From the NCBI RefSeq assembly GCF_009017415.1, contig NC_092405.1:3596001-3660000 (forward strand): 64,000 nt of DNA, read 5' to 3'. The first letter of the stretch is position 1. Each line of letters starts with the position of its first letter. This stretch comes from Aspergillus flavus (lineage: Eukaryota; Ascomycota; Eurotiomycetes; Eurotiales; Aspergillaceae). Shown here one piece after another: positions 33,985 through 46,134 of this stretch. The notes under the pieces were generated by a model, which saw nothing but the letters and a program-made list of their open reading frames with translations, was not told where the DNA came from and did not search any database. Position numbers and translations under genes: made by a program.

Positions 33985-35133
33985 GCTGTAATGGTATTCA
34001 ATAGCGATAAAACGATGCTAACCAAACTTCGCGAAGCGAACAATATGTATCAAATTTGATGACAAATTCTTAGGTATACATTGATAGAGCAGTTACCTGC
34101 AGCAGTCTGCAATTCGGTCTGTTTATAGAGGGCTGTACCTTACTTTAATGAAGTGATACCACGAGGGTAGTAGCCATCTATGAACAAGTATCCTTGTTCA
34201 TGACCTCCAATGCAAGCCTCGGATGCTGCACTTCCCCGCACAACCGTCCTCCATGGCGGCCCTATCCCATTACACGCTCAGTCACCTTCACGTGTCCAGA
34301 TATATTAAAATATCGAGCCATAGGATAGCCGATGTTGATCCATGGGCCCTCGATCCGCTTGCCGGCACTTTTTTGTCCAGCAGAGGCTTTACTGTTCCAT
34401 GTGAGTACGAGAGACATGATTGATCAATCAGTGCAGATCTGCGGATTGCAAATCATCTCTGTACTTAAATATCGTAGTCATGTCAATACTCGGAAGTTGA
34501 GATTTCCGATTTATGGTTGGCTCCCAGATCAAGTTGTTGTATTGTTGTATACCGTCATTTAGTAGAATTGTCAGCATAAATCCTACGTCCCGTGCATAGT
34601 TTCTGGGCACAATAATACCCACAGAGAAACTATGACCAACAACTTGAGTTCCGTCCGCTTGACTAATACTCAAGCTCGTGTCAGTGCATATGACCAGTCC
34701 ATGGAAGAACAATAGACCCAGTGAGTAGCCTATCCATTTATGGAGCCTAAACACGCGCCTCATCGATTGATTCGACGGAGCTAATGAAGTTGGGCGATCG
34801 TCAAATACATCTCACCCTTTCATTAACCACTCGCATGCAGCGCCACAGGACCGCCGAATGTTAGGCTTAGGCGTGCGTCGGTTGAAGACACGGCCCTCCT
34901 TGCTGGATCTGATAGAGGCCAGTAGCAATAGTGGTGGTGGTGGGAGTGACCAACCAGTGTTGTTATCGTCGTCATCACCGCCCACGGACATCGACCAACT
35001 GCCACCGCTCCCCGACTCACCCACTTCCCCGTCTTCCAGCTCCAGCTCCAGCTCCAGTTCCTTCCCGACCCCTACCACAACCTTCAATCCTTCTCCCTAC
35101 TCCTCATCTGTCCACCCTCCGGCGATTCGCATA
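33985..35133. other. divergent intergenic/promoter region (1.15 kb)
   Basis: Between the divergent DUF2236-type gene and V-ATPase subunit A. A minus-strand frame of 111 codons (34763-34428) has no family features and is probably chance. On the plus side, an in-frame open stretch from ATG 34858 runs into the V-ATPase start; it contains a Ser/Pro-rich CCAGCT repeat (about 35036-35061) and is treated as leader. Confidence 0.5.
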
Positions 35134-37256
35134 ATGGCCCCCTCCGGAAAGGGCTCTCAAGACGAAGCCCACCATGGCGCCGTCTTCTCCGTCTCCGGTC
35201 CCGTCGTCGTGGCCGAGAACATGATCGGCTGTGCTATGTACGAATTGGTATGTTGTCAACCCCGCCATCTGCATGGTCCATACTCTCAATTTTGCGATGG
35301 ATCTTCACTTCCATTACCGGGGTTCGCTCTCGATTTTGCTAAGATGTCCCGTGAAACCAGTGTCGTGTCGGAAAAGATCAGCTCGTCGGTGAAGTTATCC
35401 GTCTCGATGGCGATAAGGCCACTATTCAGGTCTACGAGGAAACTGGTACGCTTTCGCATTCATCTTGCGACCGACTCGGATTGACAGTCTAACATCGCTT
35501 CAACCCCACAGATGGTGTGACGGTCGGCGACCCTGTCGAGAGGACGGGTAAACCCCTAGCGGTGGAACTGGGTCCTGGTTTGATGGAAACGATCTACGAC
35601 GGTATCCAACGCCCCCTGAAAGCGATCTTTCACCAGTCCAAAGGAATCTACATCCCCCGTGGTATCACTGTAAACGCGCTGGATCGCGAGAAGAAATGGG
35701 ACTTCACGCCCGGTCAATACAAAGTGGGCGACCACATCACTGGTGGTGATGTCTGGGGTTCCGTGTTCGAGAACAGCTTGTTGAACGACCATAAGATCCT
35801 TCTCCCGCCCCGCGCTCGGGGTACCATTACCCGTATCGCAGAGGCTGGAAGCTACACAGTCGAGGAGAAACTTTTGGAGATCGAATTTAACGGCAAGAAG
35901 TCCGAGTTTGGTATGATGCAGACCTGGCCCGTCCGTGTACCCCGACCAGTCAACGATAAGGTTCCATCCGACGCACCCTTCATCGTCGGCCAGAGAGTGC
36001 TGGACTCTCTGTTCCCTAGTGTGCAGGGTGGTACTGTTTGTATTCCCGGTGCTTTCGGATGCGGTAAGACTGTCATTTCTCAGTCTGTATCCAAGTTCTC
36101 CAACAGTGATATCATCGTCTACGTTGGTTGTGGTGAGCGTGGTAACGAGATGGCTGAAGTGTTGATGGACTTCCCCGAGGTATGCGATTCCATCCCCCCT
36201 ACTCCCGCCATGATGTTATCGGTGCTAATATGATAATCACTTCACAGCTTTCGATCGAAATCGATGGTCGCAAAGAGCCTATCATGAAGCGTACATGTCT
36301 TATCGCCAATACATCCAACATGCCTGTCGCCGCGCGTGAGGCCTCCATTTACACCGGTATCACCATCGCCGAGTACTTCCGTGACCAGGGTAAGAACGTG
36401 GCTATGATGGCCGATTCCAGTTCTCGTTGGGCCGAGGCGCTTCGTGAACTTTCCGGTCGTCTGGGAGAGATGCCTGCAGACCAGGGTTTCCCCGCCTACC
36501 TGGGTGCCAAGCTCGCTTCCTTCTACGAACGTGCTGGAAAGAGTGTGGCTCTGGGAAGCCCTGAGAGAATTGGCAGTGTCAGTATTGTCGGTGCCGTCAG
36601 TCCCCCTGGTGGTGATTTCTCAGATCCTGTCACTACTAGTACCCTTGGTATCGTCCAGGTGTTCTGGGGTCTCGACAAGAAGCTGGCCCAGCGAAAGCAT
36701 TTCCCTTCCATCAACACTTCGATGTCCTACAGCAAGTACACTACCGTCTTGGACAAATTCTACGAGAAGAACTACCCCGAGTTCCCCCGCCTGCGTGACC
36801 AGATTCGTGAGCTGTTGACCAAGTCCGAAGAACTGGACCAGGTCGTGCAGCTGGTCGGTAAGGCCGCCCTGGGTGATTCTGATAAGATCGCATTGGATGT
36901 GGCTGCCATGGTGAAGGATGATTTCCTTCAGCAAAACGGATACAGTGACTACGATCAGTTCTGCCCTCTGTGGAAGACGGAATACATGATGAAGGCCTTC
37001 ATGGGCTACCATGACGAAGCGCAGAAGGCTATTGCTCAGGGTCAAAACTGGGCCAAGGTTCGCGAAGCCACTGCCGACATCCAGACTGCCCTGCGGAACA
37101 TGAAGTTCGAGGTCCCGGAAAACCAACAAGAGGTCTCAGAGAAGGTTTGCAATAATCTTCCTTGCTCTACTTACACTGGTGCTAACTCAGCGACTGCAGT
37201 ACGAGAAGGTTCTTCAGACCATGTCCGAGCGATTCGCGTCGGTGTCGGATGAGTAA
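35134..37256 (+). CDS. vma1: V-type proton ATPase catalytic subunit A
   Basis: The ATP-hydrolysing subunit of the V1 sector, driving acidification of vacuoles and Golgi. Exons 35134-35247, 35361-35445, 35512-36179, 36248-37144 and 37200-37256 give 606 residues, the family size. Landmarks: [18 protein letters not shown] near the N-terminus, the non-homologous region, Walker A GAFGCGKT at 246-253, [26 protein letters not shown] (Walker B region), [13 protein letters not shown], and the family C-terminus. The Walker A site, where yeast VMA1 carries an intein, is uninterrupted. Start at 35134 matches other fungal A subunits; an upstream in-frame ATG (34858) would add 92 low-complexity residues. 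Codon use is strongly biased, as expected for an abundant protein. Confidence 0.97.
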
Positions 37257-37889
37257 ATAGATGTAGGTGGACATAGAGAGGAGTAGTTGACAGACGGGCC
37301 GTACTGTTCGGTTGCCTGTAGCATACCAAATTCCCATGTTCTGTAGTTCGTGCAGTTTATTTCTGTTTAGCTTTCGTGAGAAATTCATCAGCCACTGATT
37401 CAATTGCCTGATCGTAATTGTTGTTCTTTTCCCATCACTTAGGCAGCATTGTTTGGCCGCCTTTGGGTGGCCAAAAAGCACATGACGCGTCCTTCTCATT
37501 GGGTATCATGACCTCTTTTTGACCTCTGCTTTCTGCGCTGTCATAACCTTGACAATAAGGACATTCTCTGGTCAAACGTCATTTCATAAAGCTCCTTTCA
37601 ACGCCAGACGTCTGTCACTGACCAAACGTGGGGTGGTTGGGTATACATAACCTGTCACTTCAGTTCTTATCGCTGGTTATCGTTGGATTGAATTCTGGAC
37701 CGCAAGCGAAAGTCAACCACTTGGCCGCTCGACTTCCCGCTCTCTCTCCTCTTCCCACTTCCACCTCCGCAAGTCGGATAATACAGTCTACCTGCTCGAT
37801 ATCTTCATTCTCCCCTGTTCTACCCCCTTTTTTGTTCTTTAGATTTTCCTCTTTGTTGGAGCGACTGTCTCTTGCATACGCTGCCAGCC
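37257..37889. other. intergenic region / VPS1 promoter
   Basis: Between two plus-strand genes. The stretch 37720-37860 is C/T-rich, as common just upstream of Aspergillus start codons. No coding frame supported. Confidence 0.5.
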
Positions 37890-40393
37890 ATGGCAAGCCC
37901 GACCTCGTGCGCAGCCCCTGGCCCCTCGTGCTCTATATATCCGACGGCATTGACTGACTGACGGTGGGAACAGAATAAACGTCAACGATCCCAGCTTGAT
38001 CTCGCTGGTCAATAAGCTTCAGGATGTCTTCGCGACAGTCGGAGTACGTATCGTCAAGCTCTCGAAAAGCTCTGTTGTTTCAACCCCTCGCCGCGACTGA
38101 CACCGCCTATTCTGTTTAGGTTCACAACCCCATCGACTTGCCTCAGATTGCCGTCGTCGGTTCACAGTCCAGTGGTAAGAGTTCGGTGCTAGAGAATATT
38201 GTCGGACGGGATTTGTAAGTGGTTATTGCTGTGCTGGTGGGAGTTCGACGCAGGTGACTGACAGCTTCACCTCACCTTAGCCTCCCCCGTGGGTCTGGAA
38301 TTGTCACTCGGAGGCCCCTCATTCTTCAACTGATCAACAAGCCCGCAACTCAATCGAATGGCGTTAAGGAGGAGAAGCTGGATACGACGGATAGCGCCGC
38401 AAACCTTGATGAATACGGAGAGTTCCTGCACATTCCCGGCCAGAAGTTCTACGATTTCAACAAGATTCGCGAGGAGATTGTGCGGGAAACGGAGTCGAAG
38501 GTCGGCCGCAATGCCGGTATCTCCCCTGCGCCTATCAACCTCCGCATCTACTCGCCCAACGTCCTGACCCTCACACTGGTCGACTTGCCCGGTTTGACTA
38601 AGGTTCCGGTCGGTGACCAGCCCAAGGACATTGAGAAGCAAATCAGGGATATGGTCTTAAAATACATCAGCAAACCTAACGCGATCATCCTTGCGGTCAC
38701 CGCGGCCAACCAAGATCTTGCCAACTCTGACGGTTTGAAGTTGGCACGGGAAGTCGACCCGGAAGGTCAGCGTACAATTGGTGTTTTGACCAAGGTCGAT
38801 CTGATGGACGAGGGAACCGACGTCGTGGATATTCTTGCGGGCAGGATTATCCCGTTGCGCCTGGGTTATGTGCCAGTGGTCAACCGTGGTCAACGTGATA
38901 TTGAGAACAAGAGACCCATCTCATACGCTCTGGAGCATGAGAAGAACTTCTTCGAGGGCCACAAAGCCTATCGGAACAAGTCCTCATACTGTGGAACGCC
39001 GTATTTGGCGCGGAAGCTGAACTTGGTACGTTCGCCTAGCGGTGATGGGGAGATTCAGGTTGCTAACTATTAGTAGATCCTTATGATGCACATCAAGCAA
39101 ACCCTGCCCGATATCAAAGCCCGGATTTCGTCCTCCCTTCAGAAGTATACCGCCGAACTTTCGCAGTTGGGAGATTCCATGCTCGGCAATAGCGCTAACA
39201 TCATCCTGAACATCATCACGGAGTTCAGCAATGAGTATCGTACGGTGCTGGAGGGTAACAACCAGGAGCTGTCCAGCATTGAGTTGTCGGGTGGTGCTCG
39301 TATCAGCTTCGTGTTCCACGAACTTTACTCCAACGGTATCAAGGCGGTGGATCCTTTCGACCAGGTCAAGGATATTGATATCCGAACGATTCTCTACAAC
39401 TCTTCGGGTTCATCGCCTGCGCTTTTCGTTGGAACCACCGCCTTCGAGTTGATCGTCAAGCAGCAGATCAAGAGACTCGAGGACCCCAGCACGAAATGTA
39501 TCTCCTTGGTGTATGACGAACTGGTCCGCATCCTATCACAGCTCCTGAACAAGCAGCTGTTCCGCAGGTATCCCATGCTGAAGGAGAAGTTCCACGCTGT
39601 GGTCATCAGCTTCTTCAAGAAGTGCATGGAGCCGACCAACAAGCTTGTTCGCGACTTAATCAACATGGAGGCGTGCTACATCAACACCGGTCACCCTGAT
39701 TTCTTGAACGGACACCGCGTATGTATACTCCCTGATCCTTATTATGTGCACTAGTTCTTGGATACTGACTCGAGTAGGCCATGACCATTGTGAATGAGCG
39801 TCAAGCCGGCAGTAAGCCTACTCAGGTTGACCCGAAGACGGGCAAGCCTCTCCCTCCCCGGGCGAACAGCCCGTCGGTCGATCTCGGCAACACGGAAAGC
39901 GGCAGCGGCTCTGGCTTCTTCGGCAGCTTCTGGGCTTCGAAGAACAAGAAGAAGATGGCGGCCATGGAGGCCCCACCGCCAACCCTCAAGGCGTCGGCCT
40001 CTTTGTCTGAGCGCGAGAGCACCGAAGTCGAAGTCATCAGTATGTTTAATGTCTATCGTCCAGGGGGGCAAGTACTAATGATACGCAGAACTTCTCATTA
40101 CGTCTTACTTTAACATCGTGAAGCGGACCATGATTGACATGGTCCCGAAGGCCATTATGTACATGCTTGTCCAGTATGTCTCTCTGTGCCCTATCAAAGC
40201 TCCCCTTCGACTAATGTCTTCTAGATTCACCAAGGATGAGATGCAGCGCGAACTCCTCGAGAACATGTACCGCAACAACGAACTGGACGAGCTCCTGAAG
40301 GAAAGCGACTACACGGTGCGGAGGCGCAAGGAGTGCCAACAGATGGTGGAGAGCCTGTCTCGCGCTAGCGAGATTGTCAGCCAAGTCCAGTAA
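37890..40393 (+). CDS. vps1: dynamin-like GTPase VPS1 (vacuolar sorting, peroxisome fission)
   Basis: A large GTPase that pinches membranes in Golgi-to-vacuole transport and in peroxisome division. Eight exons: 37890-37906, 37974-38043, 38120-38214, 38281-39025, 39077-39718, 39778-40039, 40089-40173 and 40225-40393; 694 residues, as in other fungal VPS1 proteins. The G domain shows GSQSSGKSS (G1, residues 43-51), the dynamin signature [21 protein letters not shown] (G3) and LTKVDLMD (G4). The middle domain and the insert (Ser/Gly/Pro-rich, [12 protein letters not shown]) precede a clear GED at the C-terminus ([18 protein letters not shown]). The first exon has only 17 nt (MASPT plus two bases) and uses a GTGCGC donor; it was chosen because it restores the conserved [15 protein letters not shown] start. 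The PH domain of classical dynamin is absent. Confidence 0.96.
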
Positions 40394-40750
40394 TCTTCCG
40401 AACGGGTGCCCGATGTGTTCGAGAATCCTGGTTTAGATACGATTTTAGTCTTTCGTCGGTCTCGCTTTAGCTGGTTCGCCTTTTAGGAGGGTTTACTCTG
40501 TCGTTGCTCGCCGCTATGCCCCATGCCTTATGCTATATGTCCTGATACGAGCGTTTTTCCTGGGGAGCCATTCTCGGATGTCAGGTGGACAAGATTCATC
40601 TCACGAATTTGTATTGCCTAATGATTGTTGTTCGTTCTTAGAATACAGAGCAGTTTAGTCTAGTGGGTTGTACAGTATATATATACAGTTCTATAAAATG
40701 ATAGAGCTTCCTAGGTACATATATCACTCACACAAAATGAATATAAAAAT
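40394..40750. other. convergent intergenic region
   Basis: 3' flanks of VPS1 (plus) and the nitrilase-superfamily gene (minus). Contains a short run of TATATATA near 40675. Nothing else seen. Confidence 0.5.
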
Positions 40751-41903
40751 CTACTCCCTCCCCTGATGCCGATAAGAATAATACCAGCCCTCCCTCCCCA
40801 AATCCTCCCTGACCCGATAATTCTCCTCGGCATCCCGAATCAACCCTATATCAAGATCCACCACACAAACCCCCTCCTCCCACCCCAGAGACCCCACAAC
40901 ACCAACCCCAGGCATGGTCACCCTCGACAATCCCAGGAATCCATCCCCCTCGTTCTCCCCCGCCGCATTGGCAAACACAACCCCACACGTATTCTCAAAA
41001 CACCTCGCCGTAAGCACCGACTCCAGAAACAGCTTCTCGCAATCGGGATTCTTCGCCCGCAGCGCAGGTGAGGCATCGTTTTGAGTCCCTGTCAAGACCA
41101 TCATTAACCAACCACACATCCACCGCAAAACACCCCCACAACCCCAAATACAAAGAAAGAGAAGGGAAGGGGGAGGAGAGAGAACATACAAAAAGTAGGA
41201 ACAACCACCACCTCCGCCCCAGCAGCAATCAACTCCCTGAACGCCTCCGGGAAAGCCAAATCCCAACATATAAGCAACCCGACCTTGCCGATGGGTGTAT
41301 CGAAGACTTCGTGGGGATCGGAACCCGAAGAAGTTAGGTATGGGCGTTCTGGGTGCCAGATATTCTTTTTTCGGTAGGAGGAGAGGATAGTGCCGTCGTT
41401 GGAGATGAAGTAGGCTGTGTTGTAGAGAATTGGGTCTTTGGGTTGGGTGTCGGTATTCGTATTCGTTTTTTCACTGGTGGGAGTGTGGTTTTCGACGATT
41501 GTACCCGGGACGATGCAGATGTTGAGCTCTTTGGCGAGGGACTGGTAGGATTGGAGGTATTTGGTGGTTATTTGGGGGTTGGTTTGGGGGAGGTAGAGGG
41601 GGTTTGTGGGTGGGAAGGCGTTTAGATGATATCTTTTTCATTTGGGAGGGTTTGTTAGTTGGGTGGTTTGATAGAGGGAGGGAGAGGTGTACTCTGGGAG
41701 AACAGCTAGATGAGCACCTTGGGAGGCAGCTTCGCGGATGTAGGTGCATGCCTTTTGGTGGTTTTCATCCATGGCGAGGTCCTTTTGAGGTTAGTTGGTT
41801 ATCCTGGGTTCATTCTTGGGGGTTCTTCTGGCGGATGGTGGGGTAGAGTGATATGTACTTTGATGTGCCATTGGATTACGGCGACTCGGTGGACTGGAGC
41901 CAT
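40751..41903 (-). CDS. carbon-nitrogen hydrolase (nitrilase superfamily)
   Basis: Minus-strand exons 41903-41859, 41781-41693, 41632-41190 and 41088-40751 give 304 residues. The Glu-Lys-Cys catalytic triad of the superfamily is in place: Glu45 in LAVLPEYHLN, Lys133 in SSYRKKNIWHPE and Cys167 in LLICWDLAFPEA. The later block NDASPALRAKNPDCEKLF and ENTCGVVFANAAG also fits. It hydrolyses a C-N bond of an amide, carbamoyl or nitrile compound, probably in the cytosol; the PEYHLN and ICWDLAFPEA variants resemble aliphatic amidase/omega-amidase-like fungal members more than true nitrilases, but the substrate cannot be fixed. The three introns are 77, 60 and 101 bp. Frame is conserved over all junctions. 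Confidence 0.9.
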
Positions 41904-42403
41904 TTTGGTAAATAGGTGATTGGACCGAAGAGTAGTATCTTGTAATGAGGATTATAGAAAGAAGAAGGTGAAGAAGGAAGGGGGGTGGTTGATATAAGTT
42001 GGAGTCATGACGGTGGAGAGAGATCTGGACCGGTGGGGTCAAGTTGGAGTTCTCCGAGGAAGTTGGAGTATGTCAACCCTATGTTGACTTCATCCATAAA
42101 CATTCTTGTATACATGGAATCATAGAGTTTCCATTTGCCCTCTCTGTCCCGTCTCTTCTCTAATTTCACTATGGAGCTATATTATTATGAATCTAGGTTA
42201 ATTGTTGCCCGTTGCCCGGTGCCCTAGCCCGTTTTTGACAAAGAAGAGGATGTATCCAAGCAGGACATATATAATTTGTAGAAGCTTAATAGCTTTGGCC
42301 CACTGTGCAACATATAGCCAACGACGGACTATATAAACAAGCCCCTGAAGCCCTGATACATCCTCATCACCAGAGTCCCCTGTCTCCTCTCTTATCTAGC
42401 ACA
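41904..42403. other. divergent intergenic/promoter region
   Basis: 500 bp between the nitrilase-family gene (minus) and the CVNH-like gene (plus). A TATA box TATATAAA lies at 42330-42337, 67 bp upstream of the CVNH-like start codon. No coding frame supported. Confidence 0.55.
42330..42337 (+). promoter_or_regulatory. TATA box of the CVNH-like gene
   Basis: TATATAAA placed 67 bp before the start codon at 42404. Confidence 0.5.
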
Positions 42404-43345
42404 ATGTACCGATCTCTGATGCTCATCGCCCTATATATATCAGCCCTAGCCGCTGCTGCTCCCAATCCCCCTTCCAACGAACCAGACAACCAACCACCTA
42501 ACCAGCCAGTCGTCGGGATTCGACCACCCAACCAGCCAGTTGTCGGGCTCCCAGACAACCATCCACTCAACCAGCCTGGTGCAGGGAGCCGACCACCTAA
42601 TCAACCAGTCGTCGGGCTCCCGGACAACCATCCACTCAACCAGCCAGGTGCAGGGAGTCGACCACCTAACCAGCCAGCCAACCCACTAGCCGATCAACAG
42701 GACCTATCACCTGCACGACTCGCAACCAGGAATCTGCACAACAACTGCCAAAACATACGCATAGAGAACCCACCCCCACCACTCCAAAACATGGACACCG
42801 CAAACGCTCAGCCAAGGTACGCAACAGAATTGACTGCCTCTCCGGAATCAGAATACTGGAGCGATGCGTCGACCCTGCGCGGATCCGAACGACGCGCTAA
42901 TTTGCCTAGAGCACCCAAGCCACTCTTAGTGGGCAATTGCAAGAAGCGGGACGGCCAGTCCCGGGAGACAAAGTTGTCCTTGGACTATTGTCTCGGGTGG
43001 CGAGAAGAAAATGGTGGAACTTTGGTTGCGGAGAGCAGGTAGTATACATCTCCCTTCTTTATTGAGCGGCGGCGTTGGCTAATATGTCCCTAGTGGCTTC
43101 GGGATGCAGAAGGGACAATGTAGGAACTGTAACTACTACATATATTACACGGGTGTTCTTGATTTCAAAATCATATGTTCTTGTGCGAATGCTTCGGACA
43201 GGAGGCAAAGAGTATTTAAGACGTGTAAGTCAATTTGTCTCGCTGCTTGCAACTGATTTCTGTGCTGAAAGACTGTGTAGCGGGGGTGATCACATATGAT
43301 AACAATTCGGGTCGTATCCGCTGCCATAATAACCCTGGGTCCTGA
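42404..43345 (+). CDS. secreted protein with Pro/Asn repeats and a CVNH-like domain
   Basis: Exons 42404-43038, 43094-43224 and 43281-43345 give 276 residues. A signal peptide (residues 1-~19, LMLIALYISALAAAA) is followed by a Pro/Asn/Gln-rich region with tandem 23-residue repeats (unit RPPNQPVVGLPDNHPLNQPGAGS) and a variable spacer. The C-terminal ~100 residues fit a cyanovirin-N homology (CVNH) fold: a GNCKKRDG start, LDYCLGWREENGG, then NYYIYYTGVLDFKIICSC and the closing VITYDNNSGRIRCHNN. CVNH domains bind mannose-rich glycans in characterised members; glycan binding here is inferred. The domain call depends on splicing both introns; intron-retained frames end early. It has more cysteines than typical CVNH domains. 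Confidence 0.75.
42522..42660 (+). repeat. two 69-bp in-frame tandem repeats in the CVNH-like gene
   Basis: Two near-identical 69-bp units, differing at a few positions, encode two 23-residue Pro/Asn-rich copies; partial copies flank them on both sides. Because the unit is a multiple of three, copy-number change keeps the frame, which is typical of variable cell-wall or secreted proteins. Confidence 0.75.
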
Positions 43346-45064
43346 AGCGTGCGAGTGATAGTGGTCAGTCTGAGTCTGAGTATCATTCGGATTAGAGTCG
43401 AGAGGCTGGTGGGATTTTGAATGCTTTGCTCTGGGGTACTGGCTGTTCGTATCTGAGGTCATTGAGTTTTTTTGGATGGTGGTTCATTGTGCTGTAGTCG
43501 ACGCTCTTAATCAAGCTGAATCCTGCTTCGTGTGATATTGAAGGAGTGGGAGACTATCAACATGTGGAAAAGGAAACCAGGACAGCACTAGGTCTATCTG
43601 AGCAGACCGACTGAAAATTGAAAAGACGTTCATTATCTTTTGTGGAGTATGGTTGCCTATTGCAGGTGAAAGGCGCATATCTGGTGGATAATGATGGATA
43701 GTCTTTATGTAAATAAAAGGCCTGTTCATCGTCATGTCAATATTCGCTCATATTATGTATTTCTTTCTCATTAGTTGATCTCTTTACCCCGTTGTTTTCA
43801 GAGAAGAGGGTAGCTAGATCAAGAATTAGACCATATATATGGTGGAGTACTAGTTAATGCGCGAGCGCTGCAGTGGCTCTTCATCAACAAACAGGACGAG
43901 AACATCGGTATGGCATCAGTCCTTCCGTCTAATCAAAAGTAGTTCGACGTCCGAGCTGGTTTGACTCGTTTAAACTCCGCGCGACCGCATTTCTCAATGC
44001 TGGTGCTGATTGGACTGAACTCTCCTATTCGTTTCATGCTAGTGCACCAATGAGAGGATCGATGAGAGCGCGTGGTTCAAGATATTGGACAGATGTTGCC
44101 GTTTCGCCCTTTCCGATAGTTAGCCATAGCGGGAGTCATGTTGCCATGGAAGTGTGGCTCTGGGCAATGACGGCCCGAGAGCGACAGCATTAGCTTCATT
44201 CCTTATTTCTCTACGATAAGGGTAGACCGTGCCATCGGCGGTCTACTCCGTAGAACTGGCTCCGATCTCGCATCCAAACTGCCGTCTGAAGATGATGGGT
44301 GTTTGAATCAAAACTCTGATCAGATGTTGGTCGTTTCGCACGGGATGATAATCACACCGATTCTTTCGGAGTTAGTCCATATCCTCCATAAAAGTTGGTA
44401 TGTATATGGACACTCAGGCATTTGGGGCAGAATTGATATTTTTGACCCTCTGTAGATGTAGGAATGTGACTATTTGATATCCACTGTTCTGAAACGTAAT
44501 GTCGGGCATGCACGGACTTCAGCCTGGGTTGTGAATTGTTCATGTAACAAGGAAGGCGGTTGTGATGAGTCAAGAACTCATTTTCAGCTCCCCATCCCAT
44601 ACGAGCCAAGCAGGTGACTCGATAGTCTAGAAGGAATGGTGGCCTCAGGCTACCATGTCTCTTCAATAAGCAATAACGAAAGAAATATTACAAACTAAAT
44701 TGAAAAAAAAAATGTGCAATTCGAATTACGGATTTTCCTACTAAAATTGCTAGATTCAATACCTATTTATTACAGTAATATTCTGTGGTCGTGCTGTTTA
44801 CCATGAATACTCCGTACTTCGTATGCAAATTCTAGATAAATGACATCATAATTGATTAATCCCCATTGTTCTTGTCATTAGAAAAAAATGATTAATATCT
44901 AGGGGAATACAATAGGATAATGTGTAATACCAAGACCAACAATGACCCACCGGCAAACCTCGGGATTCGCCGCCGAGACCAACGGGCATGTGAGACTGAA
45001 GCTATATCCACCGCTCACACATGACCTCTCTATCACCACATCGCAGACACACAAGATAGTGACC
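43346..45064. other. long AT-rich intergenic region (1.7 kb)
   Basis: No supportable gene. A 104-codon minus-strand frame (44666-44352) has a few Cys/His residues (CPKC, HIH) but no recognisable family and sits in AT-rich sequence, so it is left out. No terminal repeats or transposase motifs were seen. Confidence 0.5.
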
Positions 45065-46134
45065 ATGGCGCCCTTAACTGCCGCGGAGATTGTGAAGCAC
45101 CCCGCGTATGACTCGGTGGCGTGGAATCTCCCTCCGACCACCTCAGGAACCTGTCCAGTGGCGCAAAACAGACGCGGCGGCCCCTTGAACCTGTACTATG
45201 AAATCCACGGCACTGGACCTGCAAAGCTCGTCGTACGTTCACCGCTCGTGTACATTCCCCCACTCTTCTGCATGCAAGTACTAAACATGAATCACAGTGG
45301 ATCATGGGGCTGAACGCCTCACACGACGATTGGAAGCGCCAGACCAAGTATTTCGGCCATCAGAACGCCTCCAAATACACATGTCTGGTCTTTGACAATC
45401 GCGGTGTCGGTCGCTCCGACAAGCCGGTGAACTACTACTCTACGTCGGAGATGGCACAAGATGCCGTTGATCTACTGAGTCACCTGGGCTGGATCGATCT
45501 CTCGGCCCCCGCCACCCGGTCGATCCATGTCATCGGCGCCAGTATGGGCGGCATGATCTCCCAGGAAGTCGGCATGCTCATCCCCGACCGCCTAGCTAGT
45601 CTCACTCTATGCTGTACGGCCCCGCGACTCGTCCGCACGGCTCCGTTCCTGGAGAACCTGCGCGAGCGCGCGAGCATGTTCATCCCCCGACATGTGGACG
45701 TCGAGTTGGCGCGCTTGGGACACACGCTCTTCGGCGGGGATTTTCTCGACCAGCCGGATACGGAGTACGAGGATCCGAAGAAGAACTTCCCTACGAGGCG
45801 CGAGCGGTTTGCAGCTGGCCAGTTGAAGAAGCGGGAGGATCCCGATAGCTTTACGAAGAAGGGGTTCCTGATGCAGATTGTTGCGTGTTACTTCCATCAT
45901 AAGTCTCCGGAGCAGTTGAAGACGTTGGGGGATGCTGTTGGTCGAGAGCGCATTGCTGTTCTGCATGGGACGGAAGACCGCATGCTTACGTTCCGTCATG
46001 GGGAGATCTTACATGAGGAAATTGGGAAGGGGATCCTGTGGAAGGTGTATGAGGGCAGTGGCCATGTGTTGATGTGGGAGAACGAAGATGAGGTCAATCA
46101 GTTGTTGGAGGAGCTTGTTGACAGGACTTCTTGA
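45065..46134 (+). CDS. alpha/beta hydrolase fold protein
   Basis: Exons 45065-45232 and 45298-46134 (65-bp intron) give 334 residues. The oxyanion-turn region LVWIMGLNASHDDW follows beta strand 3, the nucleophile elbow is GASMGG with Ser138, and the acid and histidine are seen in HGTEDRMLTF and EGSGHVLMWE. VFDNRGVGRSD is the classic strand preceding the cap domain. It is a soluble esterase, lipase-like or related hydrolase; substrate unknown, and no membrane segment or signal peptide is seen. The frame is open further upstream to an ATG at 44942 that would add 41 residues; 45065 was preferred because MAPLTAAEIVKHPAY starts a protein-like segment. Confidence 0.9.

Noticed and set aside
34428..34763. 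111-codon minus-strand frame in the VMA1 upstream region
   Set aside because: No recognisable domain, it lies in promoter-like sequence between divergent genes, and the composition looks random.
40751..43345. Possible small biosynthetic cluster of nitrilase, CVNH-like and neighbouring hydrolase/peroxidase genes
   Set aside because: No backbone enzyme (PKS, NRPS, terpene cyclase) or cluster regulator is present; the grouping of enzymes appears incidental.
44352..44666. 104-codon minus-strand frame with CPKC and HIH residues
   Set aside because: No full zinc-finger spacing or family match, surrounded by AT-rich non-coding sequence, and no splice partners were found.
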